Origin: Anaerocolumna xylanovorans DSM 12503
GTDB lineage: Bacteria > Bacillota > Clostridia > Lachnospirales > Lachnospiraceae
Assembly (NCBI RefSeq): GCF_900143645.1
Contig: NZ_FRFD01000003.1
Coordinates: 682,001-746,000 of the forward strand
Length of the DNA stretch: 64,000 nt
Direction of reading: 5' to 3'
Part shown: positions 51,001-57,977 of the stretch, piece after piece
How positions within the stretch are numbered: position 1 is the first letter of the stretch
How the letters are laid out: every line of letters begins with the position of its first letter
Made by a program: the position numbers and the translations under genes
Notes under the pieces: model-generated
What the model saw: only the letters and a program-made list of their open reading frames with translations
The model's database searches: none
Told to the model about the DNA's origin: nothing

Positions 51001-54000
51001 TAGTAGAGGATTGGAAGCAAGTTGTTCTTAATGAAAACGGTGAAATGAAACAATATCCGAGAAGAGCTGCCATTAACTCCTTTGGTGCCGGCGGAGCAAA
51101 TTCTCATATCTTATTAGAAGAGTATACGAAAAACGAGGTTCCCTCAACAGAGGAAGAAAATTTATTTGTTTTTTCTGCTAAGGATAAAAACAGACTATTA
51201 GAAAATGTAAAGGTAATGCTTGCATTTTTAGATAATCCGGATGACGGCAACAGGCAAACATTGATACTTCATAAAGTGCTTGAGATACTTTCGAAGCAGA
51301 TTGATATTGACATGGAAAGCATCGATAAAAATGCATTAATCAGTGAATATTTGATAACACCGAACGAGCTCATGAAAATGATTGACTCAGTCAACACCGA
51401 ATTTTCTCAGATGAGTGCCTTTGATATTAACACACTTATTGACCATCCTTCGATTACGGAAGTGGCTTTAGAAATTGAACAGAGATTGACAAGGGAAGGT
51501 AAAGTAGGATGGAATACATCCTCCGGAGATATTGGAAGCACTAATAAAGTAATGCCTGTCAGAGCAGAAGTTTCTATGAAAGATGTGGCCTACACTCTTC
51601 AAATCGGAAGAGAAGCGATGAATGAAAGACTCGCCGTATTAGCCGGTTCCATATCCGAATTAAGAATGAAATTGCAGGAATATGCCGCGGGGAATACTAT
51701 TTCTGAAGGTATCTATGCAGGAAACACAAAAGATACCAATCATTTGGTGGATGAGATGATTTCTGATGAAGAAGGACAGGCGTTTCTTAGAAACATTATG
51801 AGAAATCGAAGATTTGGTAAATTAGCTGTATTATGGACTTCCGGAGTTGATATTGAATGGGAGGAATTATACCGGAGCAGGAAGTGCAAGAAGGTATCGC
51901 TGCCGGGATATGCGTTTAGAAAAGATGTATGCTGGCTGCCCGAAGAGTTATTGGAACCAAGAGTGATTGCATCCGGTAACGCAGGGATTGCAATGGAAAC
52001 AGCAGAAGCAAAACGAAGCTATCCGGATACGTCAGGTATGATTTATCGCCCTCGTTATAAAAAAGCAGATACCAAGCCGGTTGAGGTTAAGACAGAGGAT
52101 AAAAATATACTGGTGGTATACGAAGATAGTGATTTGTCAAGAACGATGGTAAGAGAACTTAGACACCGGGTGAATGATTCCTGTGTTTGGTCAATTGAAC
52201 TTGGTAAATCAAATCAGGTTCGACAGGATAATCAATGGAGCATAGATGTCAATGATAGGAATGGCTTTTCATTGGCAGCCGATCATCTGACACAGATAGA
52301 TGAGATTTATTTTCTTGCCCTGCATAAATTTGATTTTGACTCGATTGACCTATATCAAAGCTTTCATGAATTTGAATCAGTAACGATAGTAGCACTGCAT
52401 AGATTAGTAAAAATGTTAGAAGAAAGAGACCTGCTGACAAAAGAACTTGAATTTATATTAATTACTAATAATTCCTGCATGGTAGGCTATGAGAGCTCCT
52501 ATAATGCGTTTGGTGCGGCTTTACTTGGTTTTATGAAAGTATTTGCAAAAGAATATAATAAAGTACGTACGCTATTTATTGATTTGGAACAGGAAGAGGT
52601 TTCGGATAAGGCAACAAGGGATTTGTTCTTCTCATTAAGCGGTACCAGAGGAAGTCTGCAAAGTTATGCTCTTAGAATGAATGAGGTATATCAATTCGTG
52701 CTGGAAGAAGTTGAAATGCCCAATATTACCAGGAGCAGACTGGTGGAACATGGGGTATATGTTGTCCTCGGCGGAAGCGGAAATGTCGGTGAAAAGCTTT
52801 GCAGCTATTTAAGCGAAGAAGTAAAAGCAAACATTGTAGTTGTAGGGCGCAGCGAATACAGTGAAAAGATCAAACGGATTGAAGAGGCGGTTCATACCGG
52901 TGGAGGCGAATTCGTATACCTTAAGGGAGATATTGCTAAGTATGAGGACATGAAGGAAGTATTTGCAGCGGTTATGGAGCGGTTCGGTACGATTAATGGG
53001 GTTTTTGACCTGGCGATGCTTCTTAATTACAGTCCAATTAATACCCTTACGGAAGAAAATCTGTTAAGCGAACTTTCAACAAAGGTGAAAGGAAGCGTTG
53101 TTCTGGGGAAAGTAATCGAAGAATACTGTAAGTATTGCATTGATTTTGTTACATTCTTCTCCTCCGGGGAAGCCTTTACCGGAAATCCGGGGTGGAGTAC
53201 CTATGCGCAGGGATGCTGTTTTGAAGACTTATACGCAAGATATCTTAGAGATATCAAGGATATTCCTGCAATAGTTATTAACTGGGGATTTTGGGACAAG
53301 GAAGGTGACCCGTACATTGAAAAGTATAAGGATAGAGGCATTCGGCCATTAACGAAAGAAATCGGGATGAACTTATTGGAACAGGTGTTATCTTGCGATA
53401 TCGCTCAGGTTATGGCTTTGGATGTAGAACCAAAGATTCGCAGTTTGATGGGTGTGGATGAGAGTAAAAAGGTTGAGATTTATACAAAACTTTCTGCTCA
53501 TAGATCAAAATTGGAGCAGGTAATGTTAAAATTGATGAATGAAGCCAACAGCTGGGAAGAACTATTGGGCCATGCGGGACAGCTTGCCGGCCAATTGCAT
53601 TGCAAAATTGCATTTCTTAGCGATAGGAAGCAAAATTCCCCTTATCTTGAGGATAGTGCCGTTGATGTAATCAAAGAAGATGAACTTAATAGGATTGAGG
53701 AGCAATATTATGATATGATACTTGCTGATTTGGATAACATTACAATAGATTTCAGCGATATCAATCTTATAAAAATGCATTTGAAGCAAAATGGTATATT
53801 ATTGATTGGAAGCACTGCAGACTATAACAAGACAGAAATTTGCTTAAAATACCTAAGGGTCAATGGATTTGGTCCGGTGATATGTCATAGTGACAGGCAA
53901 AAATACGGAATCATAATCAGTGACGGAAAGGCAGTCAATGATAAGAAACCAAAAGCGGAGAAGGGGAATGACTTACCAGGCAAGAGATCAGAGGAAAGGG

Positions 54001-55301
54001 AAAAAGTACCACAGGATGTCATAACTGAGGTAACTATGGATAGTATCAAGACGTATATCAAGCAAGTTTTTTCCAGAATATTAAAACTGGATGAGGATAG
54101 ATTTGATGATCATACGGATTTTACTGAGTTCGGTGTGGATTCATTAATTATAACAGATATTCATAAAGAATTCGAAAAGGACTTAGGTAAACTGGTGGTA
54201 ACATTACTTGCCGAGAACAATACCATTGAAAAATTAGCAAACTATTTTATGAAGAATTCCTTTGCCACAATAAAGGAAACGCTTAATCCGGGTATGCATA
54301 AGATTGAGGAGAAGGATATATCTGAAATAGAGATACCCGCATTCAAAATTATTAATTCGCTGGAAGAAAGCGATATCCCTGAGTATCTTAAGAACTATGG
54401 TAATTTGTATCGCAGCGGGGAACTTCGCACCATGGCTAAGCAAAGGGAGGCGCAAGCTGCGGTCAATACAGAGTCTGACAAAATGGTGCATATGCTTGTC
54501 ATGACAAAATATCACGCGGAACTTGAGGTGTTTATAATCGGGAGAGGGATTCCCTTACTGTTCATTCCAGCCATTGGTCTGACCGCCCCGACTTGGATTA
54601 ATCAGATAGAAAAGTTCAAGGACAAATATCAATTAATTATTATTCATCATCCGGGATACGGGTTAAGCGGTATTCAGGATGATATTGGCGGAGAAACTGT
54701 GGTCTTAGCATTTGCGGATGTTCTTGATCAGTTAGGAATTAATAAAGTCCATTTGGTTGCATCCTGCTTTGGCGGGATTGCCGGGCAGCAATTTGCATTC
54801 CGATACCCGGAAAGAACAGCTTCTGTTATTTTGTGCGGTGCATTCTATAAAAACTTTGGATTGCCGAATATTTCAATTGAGGATATCCCGATTGATAAAA
54901 TGAGTGAAGCTACTCAGATGGTTGCCGGAGGTATAGTGAATGATTTTGATAAGATTATCAGCAAGAATCCTGCGATGGAACAAGTATTTAACGAGGCAAG
55001 GGAACTGCTCCTGAACAGCCAGTGCGTCAATGCTTTGGTTGTTATGAGATATATCGGACAAATATTGACCGTTAATACAAATAAACTGTTAATCAGTATC
55101 AAGGCCCCTACTTTGTGTGTGGCAGGCTCGGAAGATACCATAGTTGATATCAATGATTCCAAATACATAAGTCAGAGTGTGGTAAACGGAAGCTATCAGG
55201 AAATTGAAGGAGCAGGTCATTATCCTTACTTAACACACCAAGAGGAGTTCAATGAGATTATGCAGGAGTTCCTTACTATGCACACAAGGGAAGAGACTTA
55301 A
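42072..55301 (+). CDS. Hybrid NRPS-PKS, glycine and terminal modules with Cys thioesterase
   Basis: About 4409 residues. Domains: C (HHIIFDG, about 144); A (TSGSTGKPKG near 614); carrier (GFDSIT, about 1014); KS-d (from 1095; DTACSSS, ETHGTGT, NIGHL); DH (HRVGEEIIVP about 1714, DGALQ about 1876); KR (TGGAGKLG about 2197, Ser-Tyr-Asn intact); ACP (GIDSVI, about 2488); KS-e (from 2587; DTMCSSS, EAHGTGT, NIGHC); linker with a Ser-less carrier-like insert (about 3060-3137); KR (LGGSGNVG about 3567; Tyr kept, the Asn four residues on is Cys); methyltransferase-like remnant (about 3810-3957); ACP (GVDSLI, about 4023); alpha/beta-hydrolase TE (about 4140-4405). The A pocket D-I-L-Q-L-G-M-I-W is close to the glycine code. 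The TE elbow reads ASCFGG, so the nucleophile is Cys4232. Likely start TTG 42072 (AGAGGA upstream); GTG 42069 is possible. Confidence 0.9.
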   Translation: MILLNYNASEIGKRFELSQGQKDLWNYSKLNADSTAYNVPMSYYVQGNIEPLLLKEAIEEVVSRHAVFTTRFIEDENGHAMQEYHNDSVIEVELLERELNKEQIIENEIKKEAKIKFILEEGNLARFKLYRAKDNTLILMINIHHIIFDGLSINILLKDIKDTYTNLYNGNEKRNNVSSDHYPFFVQWQEEMIKNDIKGYEYWAGELKHDIPSLPLPRKKKAGTKLYQGGLVRKEINIGIKEKAEVLCKELGISSYAFILSIYHIALKKYKEEFEAAILSPFVNRLHKEYENDIGFFVNMIMITKEVMPKDTFASIASAYQDKIFECLQYGYYPLQSVRKKTGADKIGNAVLYYQNWVDQLSTENEEGELIKLIHIPTIYQEGEFEAVFEILELSDRFIINCRYDQNAYTQETMNELCNQFTYIMEQVTQNPKITYENIKNTDDFGKNSLIDKWNDTFVPFDKNSRIYDLIDANSLKYPNDIAITCGQDKISYQELMQRSDRFCAYLKGCKVNSKDVIGICMSRSINIIIAMLGIMKADAIYLPVDMLYPEERIRYMLTDSQAKFVITDCSTQEQIGKLLPEDRIIDLGQADKAALDPVQQMIPRVNDVVYVLYTSGSTGKPKGVQVLHQGLYNSLVSFAKKPGFTKDDSLLAITTVCFDIAQLEIFLPLIMGGRLEFTEQHVLDDMEQLMDKLQNSDTNVFQSTPATLKALLSNGWRNEKKLKVLCGGEELSRTLARELLLNKVELWNMYGPTETTIWSTISKVEDADNITIGRPIDNTQIYILDENKNMLPIGEEGELYISGSSVAKGYLGKEELTNERFVENPFHHYGNKMYRTGDLAKYLDNGEIKYCGRMDAQVKIRGYRIELQEIEFRLKEIKGVNDAVAVVREDIPGKKMIVAFMIYHAAKIKEPVLSNELLKWLPRYMIPVKYIALNHYPTTLNAKIDRKSLSERNIQELLKLYGSAKIAEKTVNYSKEEEIIDKLKEEIAACMQDMSDTVLELNEKANVGEYGFDSITFHELSKRMNGKFGTDINPTIFYSYGSIEEIAQYLHNEYREEMMRHYHSNDTVRSIKDQLPKGDKVNKVSGGEEKAEIAIVGMSGRFPDSDNLDEFWDNLINNRNMVQEVPLERWDWRECYGDSSTEENKTNSKWGGFIHDVDKFDNTFFGISPREAELMDPQQRIILECVWKTLEDAGHKANDLRGCDMGVFIGSTGSDYMGMMNKIDGYTLTGVAKSVIANRVSYLYDWHGPSEPVDTACSSSLVAVHRAVMAISNGECTQAIAGGVNIMLNPFAYIASSKVGMLSETGACKTFDKDADGYVRGEGVGTIYLKRLDKAIEDHDQIYAVVKATVENHGGKANSLTAPNPNAQAGLLAAAYKKAHVDPRLVSYIETHGTGTSLGDPIEVNGLKSGFQTLYEKNGLVVSKDFTCGLGSVKVNIGHLEAAAGIASLIKVLLSLKYKYIPSNIHLKEQNPYINLADSPFYLIREGKEWEPVIIDGKALPRLAGISSFGFGGVNAHVILEEYAGQRSSRGEEQESYIIPLSAKNKNSLLETAEKLLEFLRNDNHGSLKDIAFTLQDGREEMKYRAVFVVHTTGELMDGLKAYIQNENYAENEIEHRLQGLPLEENLEEKLRTAKKWLSGETIPWNQYYDMEQNPPWRISLPAYSFCKERFWFEDVNQQQSTEGLNEEPIKPYMPGNATYTESLDPGYSYLSHHRVGEEIIVPGAFQIETARKYGALSGKRKVSAITEIMFYQRLPILERKEIKIDIVSEQDKATYSIQDKESGEIYSQGRYLFDEKSNEAKIFNINDIMNDLDVQKAKDECYLLFDSYQFHYGPVYQVIETISYNENSALSKLSIPMQGRNDLDGFTLHPSIMDGALQTVLVLLGADKSNGTEKEIYFPFSIERIDILSKPMKECLVYAREILQNNKNIRKFDLYIMNSDGEVLVAIKNYLIKKVAFKPKNVPEVHQKVYLKEAEREDDVIFNHDIEVSNTVIIHNDVDFHEKAVKDQNLKSVFPMHSVGEEDFALIFKEVLTENSFIQNIVVIQNNPIWSDDGNIERRRMDEAWLQNLYRPILRVLRALLRNKLIRPINFIVIHQAEDNRAVTAFSDAIGGMLKSVSLENPLVKTALIKYVGIKQPTKELLKIAMTEASYGIPHQDVIYRNEVRSHKVFEQIGMIQKEDQTINIGKDDIVIITGGAGKLGLLFGSYLTNTWDAKVILCGRRKEEELSREEQDCLNRMQSKVTYISADVTKYEEAENLVTCVKERYGKITGIIHAAGLIRDSYLMKKGEEDFFHVLSPKILGVVNLDLASKDESLKYFIMFSSVSALAGNAGQSDYAMGNCFLDHFIKHRNELVSQDKRCGKSSTINWTLWKNGGMQVVSFVKDSIFNQWGIHELDNENGLEMFHKIIASGETQVLPLLGDSDKINHVFLEKKSPKIRSRKGGRKVVKNENLKYSLEDYLKHIIAGATKLSLNKLSSQGAFDEYGIDSVIIMDLNKELSQIFGELPKTLFFEYNNIEDLAEYLMKSNEETVIKQFGKKESDSEIEMIESSDEYDFSVTGREENSDTEKQTDDWKVTENENRLQTDIAVIGLSGIFPMADNMDDFWNNLMEGRDCITEVPKERWDYKKYYDKEKGVRGKSYTKWGSFLDDIDKFDPLFFGISPMEAEMLDPQERLFMETVYHAMEDSGYTKDSLKDSNVGVYVGVMWGQYQLYGANPLSDGTVIVPASSYASIANRISYFFNFRGPSIALDTMCSSSLTAIHLACNSIISGELDLAVAGGVNLTVHPNKHVFLSQTKFASSDGRCRSFGEGGDGYVPGEAIGAIILKPLGKAIKDGDNIYGVIKGTSINHGGRSNGYTVPNVKQQASVIKEVYEKYNINPRTVNYIEAHGTGTALGDPIELSSMTNAFRQYTKDRHFCSIGSVKSNIGHCESAAGIVGIIKILLQMKYKKLVPSIHSKKLNKNTNFDETPFHVQQIVEDWKQVVLNENGEMKQYPRRAAINSFGAGGANSHILLEEYTKNEVPSTEEENLFVFSAKDKNRLLENVKVMLAFLDNPDDGNRQTLILHKVLEILSKQIDIDMESIDKNALISEYLITPNELMKMIDSVNTEFSQMSAFDINTLIDHPSITEVALEIEQRLTREGKVGWNTSSGDIGSTNKVMPVRAEVSMKDVAYTLQIGREAMNERLAVLAGSISELRMKLQEYAAGNTISEGIYAGNTKDTNHLVDEMISDEEGQAFLRNIMRNRRFGKLAVLWTSGVDIEWEELYRSRKCKKVSLPGYAFRKDVCWLPEELLEPRVIASGNAGIAMETAEAKRSYPDTSGMIYRPRYKKADTKPVEVKTEDKNILVVYEDSDLSRTMVRELRHRVNDSCVWSIELGKSNQVRQDNQWSIDVNDRNGFSLAADHLTQIDEIYFLALHKFDFDSIDLYQSFHEFESVTIVALHRLVKMLEERDLLTKELEFILITNNSCMVGYESSYNAFGAALLGFMKVFAKEYNKVRTLFIDLEQEEVSDKATRDLFFSLSGTRGSLQSYALRMNEVYQFVLEEVEMPNITRSRLVEHGVYVVLGGSGNVGEKLCSYLSEEVKANIVVVGRSEYSEKIKRIEEAVHTGGGEFVYLKGDIAKYEDMKEVFAAVMERFGTINGVFDLAMLLNYSPINTLTEENLLSELSTKVKGSVVLGKVIEEYCKYCIDFVTFFSSGEAFTGNPGWSTYAQGCCFEDLYARYLRDIKDIPAIVINWGFWDKEGDPYIEKYKDRGIRPLTKEIGMNLLEQVLSCDIAQVMALDVEPKIRSLMGVDESKKVEIYTKLSAHRSKLEQVMLKLMNEANSWEELLGHAGQLAGQLHCKIAFLSDRKQNSPYLEDSAVDVIKEDELNRIEEQYYDMILADLDNITIDFSDINLIKMHLKQNGILLIGSTADYNKTEICLKYLRVNGFGPVICHSDRQKYGIIISDGKAVNDKKPKAEKGNDLPGKRSEEREKVPQDVITEVTMDSIKTYIKQVFSRILKLDEDRFDDHTDFTEFGVDSLIITDIHKEFEKDLGKLVVTLLAENNTIEKLANYFMKNSFATIKETLNPGMHKIEEKDISEIEIPAFKIINSLEESDIPEYLKNYGNLYRSGELRTMAKQREAQAAVNTESDKMVHMLVMTKYHAELEVFIIGRGIPLLFIPAIGLTAPTWINQIEKFKDKYQLIIIHHPGYGLSGIQDDIGGETVVLAFADVLDQLGINKVHLVASCFGGIAGQQFAFRYPERTASVILCGAFYKNFGLPNISIEDIPIDKMSEATQMVAGGIVNDFDKIISKNPAMEQVFNEARELLLNSQCVNALVVMRYIGQILTVNTNKLLISIKAPTLCVAGSEDTIVDINDSKYISQSVVNGSYQEIEGAGHYPYLTHQEEFNEIMQEFLTMHTREET

Positions 55302-55333
55302 AAATAATACGGATAGGATTATGGAGAAATTAG

Positions 55334-56764
55334 ATGAAGGTTGCGGTTTTTGAAAGCAGTGAATATAAGAAAACATTTTCTGTCTGCATTGAAAGGATGA
55401 GCTCAATCATTCAAGACCATTCTCTCAATTATTATTTAAGCAATAAGGAAAAGGCAGAATTAGAAAGCATTGCCTTTGAAAAACGAAGAAAAGAGTTTGT
55501 ATTAGGTAAACAGGTAAGCAAAAAAGCAATATCTATGCTGTCCGTTCAGAATGAATTTGCGGATATATCAATTGAACATGGAATTTTTCATCAGCCGATT
55601 GTAAAGTTAGGTACCAATGAAAATATTCAGATCAGCCTATCACATTGTAATAAATATATTGTTGCAATCGCATTCAATGAAAGTTTCCCATGTGCAATTG
55701 ATATAGAAGCGGTCGTGCCTAAGAATGGAGAAATCATTCATAGCCAGTTAACTGAGGATGAAAAGAATTTTTTAGTGAAGTTTGAAAATGAGAAAGCCAT
55801 GATGTACACTGTATTGTGGACGGCGAAGGAAGCAATCTCCAAAATACTGAAAACAGGTCTTACCTCAGAACTAAATCTATATGAAATTAATGAAATACAA
55901 AAAGAAGGTAAAATCTTTCGGGGTACCTTTAAGAACTTTTATCAATATGAATTCATTGCAAGAAGGTATGGTGATTGTATTTGTACCATTGCCTTGCCCA
56001 AAAATGCAGGCATCTTACGTAAAGATAAATTGATTCAACTTAATACATGGAAAGATCCATTAAAATTCCAGGAAAGGTGTCACATGGAAAAAAACCAGGA
56101 TATTGAAGTTGTTGTATTGCGGATGCAAAGAAGAGAAATGATAAACTATACTTACATTTTGATGGATTCCTATCAAAGAGAAGCGATTATCATTGATCCT
56201 GCATGGGAAATGGATAAAATCATAAATACGGTTTCCACCTATGGTGTAAGGGTATCTTCCATTTTGCTGACGCATTATCATTACGATCATACAAATCTTG
56301 TGGAAGATCTGCTTGATTTATACAATTGCGAGGTATATATTGGCCTGGATGAAATTAATTATTATAATTTTAAATGTAGAAATCTACAACCGCTTTTTGA
56401 CGGTGGATCAATACCCTTGGGAAATGATAATATCATAAGTATAGAAACACCAGGACATTCAAGAGGCAGTATGTGTTTTCTGATAAATAATAAATTATTT
56501 ACGGGAGATACATTATTTATGGAGGGCTGCGGTGTATGTGATATGAAGGGCGGTAACGCTGCGGATATGTATGCCAGCATCCAAAAAATCAAGAGATATG
56601 TAGACAGCAATACCTTAGTTTATCCGGGGCACTGCTTTCTCTTACCGGTTGGTCAAAAGTATGATAAGGTGTTAGAAAATAACATCTATCTGCAATTAAA
56701 TGATAAAGAACGGTTTGTAGAATTTAGGATGCGTAAAAATCAAACACAGATCCGGTTTAAATAA
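55334..56764 (+). CDS. Fusion of Sfp-type phosphopantetheinyl transferase and metallo-beta-lactamase-fold hydrolase
   Basis: 476 residues in one frame. Residues 1-235 are an Sfp-family PPTase: SLSHCNKY, the magnesium-binding pair in AIDIE, and WTAKEAISK. It would convert the apo carrier domains of the megasynthases to the holo form. Residues 251-476 are an MBL-fold hydrolase: HYHYDH (from His314), TPGHSRGS, FTGDTLF and YPGH, resembling the glyoxalase-II-like BaeB/PksB proteins of trans-AT clusters. Those are thought to hydrolyse acyl thioesters, though their exact role is unsettled. The ATG at 55334 has GGAG upstream. The Met at 56084 starting the second half is preceded by GGAAAGGTG, so the hydrolase could also be made alone. 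It ends the biosynthetic set. Confidence 0.88.
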   Translation: MKVAVFESSEYKKTFSVCIERMSSIIQDHSLNYYLSNKEKAELESIAFEKRRKEFVLGKQVSKKAISMLSVQNEFADISIEHGIFHQPIVKLGTNENIQISLSHCNKYIVAIAFNESFPCAIDIEAVVPKNGEIIHSQLTEDEKNFLVKFENEKAMMYTVLWTAKEAISKILKTGLTSELNLYEINEIQKEGKIFRGTFKNFYQYEFIARRYGDCICTIALPKNAGILRKDKLIQLNTWKDPLKFQERCHMEKNQDIEVVVLRMQRREMINYTYILMDSYQREAIIIDPAWEMDKIINTVSTYGVRVSSILLTHYHYDHTNLVEDLLDLYNCEVYIGLDEINYYNFKCRNLQPLFDGGSIPLGNDNIISIETPGHSRGSMCFLINNKLFTGDTLFMEGCGVCDMKGGNAADMYASIQKIKRYVDSNTLVYPGHCFLLPVGQKYDKVLENNIYLQLNDKERFVEFRMRKNQTQIRFK

Positions 56765-56818
56765 AGATGCTGTAATCAAATAAACTAACGTGAAATAAGG
56801 AGTGAGAATTAATTTACT

Positions 56819-57889
56819 ATGACAAATAGAAAAATACTGCATATTGATATGGATGCTTTTTTCGCTTCTATTGAACAACGGGAAAGACCGGAACTAGTGG
56901 GAACTCCGGTTATCATAGCCGGGGATCCCAATAAAAGGGGAGTGGTATCTACCTGCTCCTATGAAGCAAGAACATATGGAATTTATTCCTCCATGCCTTC
57001 TAAAACGGCACATGTCCTATGTCCGAATGCAACCTTTATTAAACCGAGAATTGATTTTTATAAAACGATATCTAATACCATATTCGATATCTATAAAGAA
57101 TATACAGAGTTAGTGGAACCTTTATCCTTAGATGAGGCATTTATTGATGTTACTTATAATAAATACGATATCAAATCAGCAGTGGAGATTGCCAAAGAAA
57201 TCAAAAGGAAAATTAGAGAGAAGACGAATCTAACAGCATCTGCCGGTGTTTCTTTCAATAAATGTCTTGCGAAGATAGCCTCTGATTATAGAAAGCCCGA
57301 TGGACTTACAGAAATTACAACAGAGAACTACCAACAGATGATTGACGTATTACCAATCGAAAAATTCTTTGGCATCGGTAAGGTTTCGCTAAACCAATTT
57401 CATCAACGGGGAATATTTACCGGGAAGGATTTACGGGAACTATCCGAAGCAAATTTAGTTGAGATCATGCATAAAAGAGGGTCAATCATATATCAAAATA
57501 TAAGAGGAATTGATGACCGGGAAGTTGATCCGGACAGGCAGAGGAAGACTCTTGGGAAAGAAATAACCTTTGCAATGGATATTACTACAGGAGCTGATAT
57601 ACGCAGTCACTTTGAAGAAGTGGCAGTACGTTTGGAAAAAGAATTAATCAATAGAAAGATTAAAATAAAGACCGTAATCATAAAAATAAAGTATTTCGAT
57701 TTTTCAATCATTACCAAAAGATATACCTGTGATAATTATATACAAAGCAAAAATGAGATTATGTATTGCATCGATATATTGCTGAAAAAATGTAAATTAG
57801 AAAAAGACATACGGCTGATTGGAATATATACATCCAATCTTTTGGAAGGAGAGGAAGAGAATAAGCAGCTATCTTTATGGGATTTATAA
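56819..57889 (+). CDS. dinB: DNA polymerase IV (Y-family translesion polymerase)
   Basis: 356 residues, the usual DinB length. The palm carries HIDMDAFFAS near the N-terminus and SLDEAFIDV around residue 103, which supply the catalytic acidic residues. STCSYEARTYGI and the helix-hairpin-helix LPIEKFFGIGKVS are also typical. The C-terminus ends QLSLWDL, a beta-clamp binding motif. It bypasses DNA lesions with low fidelity. It lies 54 bases after the PPTase-hydrolase gene on the same strand with no terminator between, so it may be read through from the cluster. AAGGAGTGAG lies 13 bases before the ATG, a long spacing. No LexA box was recognised. Probably chromosomal backbone that adjoins the cluster. 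Confidence 0.92.
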   Translation: MTNRKILHIDMDAFFASIEQRERPELVGTPVIIAGDPNKRGVVSTCSYEARTYGIYSSMPSKTAHVLCPNATFIKPRIDFYKTISNTIFDIYKEYTELVEPLSLDEAFIDVTYNKYDIKSAVEIAKEIKRKIREKTNLTASAGVSFNKCLAKIASDYRKPDGLTEITTENYQQMIDVLPIEKFFGIGKVSLNQFHQRGIFTGKDLRELSEANLVEIMHKRGSIIYQNIRGIDDREVDPDRQRKTLGKEITFAMDITTGADIRSHFEEVAVRLEKELINRKIKIKTVIIKIKYFDFSIITKRYTCDNYIQSKNEIMYCIDILLKKCKLEKDIRLIGIYTSNLLEGEEENKQLSLWDL

Positions 57890-57909
57890 TCCATAAATTT
57901 TTACTAAGT

Positions 57910-57953
57910 TTAACTCCCCTGATCCCTCATTCATGAGGGGTCAGGGGAGTTAA
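57910..57953. terminator. Probable bidirectional terminator between dinB and arsC
   Basis: Arms 57910-57930 and 57933-57953 form a 21-base inverted repeat with one T/G wobble and a tight loop, between convergent genes. Neither side has an immediate T-tract, so efficiency as an intrinsic terminator is uncertain, but position and stem strength fit a shared transcript end. Confidence 0.6.
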
Positions 57954-57977
57954 GAGTTTCGAAAGGATTTTCCTCTT

